A stretch of DNA of 7,533 bases, from the NCBI GenBank assembly GCA_900542565.1, contig UQOC01000077.1:1-7533 (forward strand), given 5' to 3'. Below are positions 5,988 through 7,533 of this stretch, piece after piece (the stretch's first letter is position 1; each line of letters starts with the position of its first letter). Source of the stretch: an uncultured Eubacteriales bacterium (GTDB taxonomy: Bacteria; Bacillota; Clostridia; Peptostreptococcales; Anaerovoracaceae). The notes under the pieces were generated by a model, which did not search any database, had not been told where the DNA came from, and saw nothing but the letters and a program-made list of their open reading frames with translations. Made by a program: the position numbers and the translations under genes.

Positions 5988-7427
5988 TTGAGACTGTTTG
6001 ACAACAAAGTACAGGAAATAAAATACAAAGTTTTGCGGGAAGTGGCTTACCAGGCATGGCACGGAAACGAAGCTTTTGCTGAATTCAATACCATAGCAAA
6101 CAATGTCATCCCGAAAGATCAGCCGCCTCAGAGGTGCTGCATTTACAAGGACAGAGCTGTTGTAGCCGAAAGGGTCAGGCTTGCCATCGGCGGAAGCAAA
6201 AATAACGACCATATAGTACAGGTCATAGATATTGCATGTGATGAATGTCCTGAAGCAGGATATGTTGTCACCGACCTGTGCAGAGGCTGCCTGGCCCACA
6301 ACTGTGTGGCTTCATGCAAACGGAACGCCATAATCATCGATGAGCACCAGCATGCCCACATAGACAAGTCAAAATGCGTTGAATGCGGCAGATGCGCCAG
6401 CGCATGCCAGTACAGCGCCATACATAATTTCCAGCGCCCTTGTGAAAGAGCATGCAAGGTAAACGCCATTTCAATGGCTCCCGGAGGCGAGGCTTCCATA
6501 GATTACGACCAGTGTATCAACTGCGGCGCATGTGTCTATCATTGCCCGTTTGGAGCCACGGTAGATGTGTCCAGCATTGTCAATGTCATAAAGGAAATAC
6601 AGGCCGCCGAGGAAAAACCTGCGGATGAAAAGGTGATAGCCATTGCGGCTCCTTCCATAGCGAGCCAGTTCCTTTACGCTTCTCTGGGACAGGTAATAAC
6701 CGGCATAAAAGAGCTGGGCTTTTCGGAAGTGCTGGAAGTTGCCGTCGGGGCGGAAATGGTCGCCTACAAGGAAGGGCTGGAACTTAAGGAAAAAGGCTTC
6801 CTTACTTCATCATGCTGCCCTGCCTTTGTAAGATACATAGAGACGAAACATCCCAAGATGGTGGAACACATTTCCCACAACCTTTCGCCTATGGCCGAAC
6901 TTGCCAAACATGTCAAGAAGAACAAGCCTAACTGCAAGATCGTGTTTATCGGGCCTTGCATAGCAAAGAAAGCGGAGGTAAAAAAGGATACCGTTAAACA
7001 GTATGTGGATTATGCCATCACCTTTGAGGAATTGCAGGCACTGTTCGACAGCAGGGGAATAGACCTGAAGACCCTCAAGTGGACTGACTGGAACCAGGCC
7101 TCATATTATGGCCGCATATTTGCCACCACAGGCGGTGTGGCGGCGGCTGTGGGCCAGATGCTCAAGGAACTCAAGATGGAAGATTTCGACTACAACCCTG
7201 TGGTATGCGATGGTATAGACAAATGTAAAGTAGCCTTGCTGAAAGCATCCAAGGGAGTCCTGCCAAACAACTTTATCGAAGGAATGGCCTGCGTTGGAGG
7301 CTGCATAGGAGGAAGCGGCAATCTGGTGCGCTACGAAGATGCGCCGGAGGAGATGGAAGAACATATAGAATCCGCTGTGGAGATGGAAATGCTTCCTAAT
7401 GTAAAGAAAAATATAAATATAGTCTGA
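5988..7427 (+). CDS. Monomeric [FeFe] hydrogenase, group B type, with N-terminal iron-sulfur domains
   Basis: This is a predicted cytoplasmic [FeFe] hydrogenase of 479 residues that interconverts protons plus electrons and H2, probably with ferredoxin as partner. The N-terminal part carries 16 clustered cysteines between 84 and 186 (C84/87, C98/101/106/110, C130/133/136/140, C152/156, C176/179/182/186), enough for about four [4Fe-4S] clusters. The H-cluster domain (about 215-450) has the three signatures in group B form: TSSCCPAF (C276 proton-relay, C277 ligand), GPCIAKKAE (C324) and GMACVGGCIGG (C435, C439). In group A enzymes these read TSCCPxW, MPCxxKxxE and MACxGGCxxGGG. Thus a Met and a Trp near the active site are replaced by Gly322 and Phe280. 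By motif spacing, E262, E265 and S296 match the proton-transfer residues of the Clostridium pasteurianum enzyme. No maturation genes (hydE/F/G) are present here. Start is TTG. It is the last gene of the probable nitrilase-carrier-hydrogenase unit. Direction of catalysis is unknown. Confidence 0.92.
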   Translation: MRLFDNKVQEIKYKVLREVAYQAWHGNEAFAEFNTIANNVIPKDQPPQRCCIYKDRAVVAERVRLAIGGSKNNDHIVQVIDIACDECPEAGYVVTDLCRGCLAHNCVASCKRNAIIIDEHQHAHIDKSKCVECGRCASACQYSAIHNFQRPCERACKVNAISMAPGGEASIDYDQCINCGACVYHCPFGATVDVSSIVNVIKEIQAAEEKPADEKVIAIAAPSIASQFLYASLGQVITGIKELGFSEVLEVAVGAEMVAYKEGLELKEKGFLTSSCCPAFVRYIETKHPKMVEHISHNLSPMAELAKHVKKNKPNCKIVFIGPCIAKKAEVKKDTVKQYVDYAITFEELQALFDSRGIDLKTLKWTDWNQASYYGRIFATTGGVAAAVGQMLKELKMEDFDYNPVVCDGIDKCKVALLKASKGVLPNNFIEGMACVGGCIGGSGNLVRYEDAPEEMEEHIESAVEMEMLPNVKKNINIV

Positions 7428-7430
7428 TGG

Positions 7431-7445
7431 CGGGGCGTGGCCCCG
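7431..7445 (+). terminator. GC-rich hairpin just after the hydrogenase; weak terminator candidate
   Basis: CGGGGC at 7431-7436 pairs with GCCCCG at 7440-7445 across a three-base loop, starting 3 bases after the stop codon. Position suits a 3'-end hairpin for the operon. The absence of a following T-run means it does not meet the intrinsic terminator model; it may be a stability element or act with Rho. It resembles the hairpin at 4628-4642. The remaining bases to 7533 show no gene or convincing promoter. Confidence 0.3.
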
Positions 7446-7533
7446 GCGGAAACATACTACACCGGAAACAGAGAAAAAAGTAAGTGTCAAATAGCAGGCA
7501 CATAATTAAAACAGTTCCCCTTGTCCACAGCAA

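Noticed and set aside
7485..7506. Possible promoter with CATAAT at 7501-7506 near the right edge
   Set aside because: No acceptable -35 element is found at 16-18 bases upstream and no gene start is visible before the window ends.
1..7533. CRISPR arrays, tRNA or rRNA genes, insertion sequences and long direct repeats
   Set aside because: No regularly spaced repeats, cloverleaf-like sequence, rRNA landmarks or transposase-like reading frame were seen in the window.

Overview
The window looks like chromosomal DNA from an anaerobic, fermentative Bacillota (Clostridia) bacterium. The evidence is an oxygen-sensitive [FeFe] hydrogenase of the group B type, strong AGGAGG-like ribosome binding sites, AT-rich promoters in DNA of roughly balanced GC, and heavy use of ATA (Ile) and AGG/AGA (Arg) codons. 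A member of the Anaerovoracaceae/Family XIII or Lachnospiraceae would fit, but that is inference. All recognisable genes lie on the + strand and are tightly packed. No stretch longer than about 125 bases lacks a gene.

Left part (1-993): the 3' five-sixths of a fold-type I PLP aminotransferase (AspAT-like, class I/II). It runs in from the left edge and is broken by one in-frame TGA at 550-552. That codon sits where the family has its conserved Arg of the GWR(I/V)GY motif, 8 residues after the PLP lysine. The rest of the frame is intact to the TAA at 993. Similarity to the family and base composition both change near base 43, so bases 1-42 may lie across a rearrangement or assembly junction.

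Middle (about 1019-3570): a promoter, then two M20-clan zinc peptidase genes separated by 15 bases. The first is an ArgE/DapE-like deacylase, the second a PepV/Sapep-like dipeptidase. Together they suggest release of free amino acids from N-acyl amino acids or small peptides.

Right part (3623-7427): a strong extended -10 promoter, then nitrilase, an NhaC-family Na+/H+ antiporter-like carrier, and a group B monomeric [FeFe] hydrogenase started by TTG. Gaps are 40 and 18 bases and no clear terminator separates the genes, so they could form one transcript. A GC-rich hairpin sits between nitrilase and carrier, and a similar one follows the hydrogenase.

Taken together, the region reads as amino-acid or nitrogen-compound catabolism (deacylase, dipeptidase, nitrilase, aminotransferase) next to ion exchange and disposal of electrons as H2. 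The functional link between these genes is inferred from gene order only. The last 106 bases hold the hairpin and nothing else I recognise.
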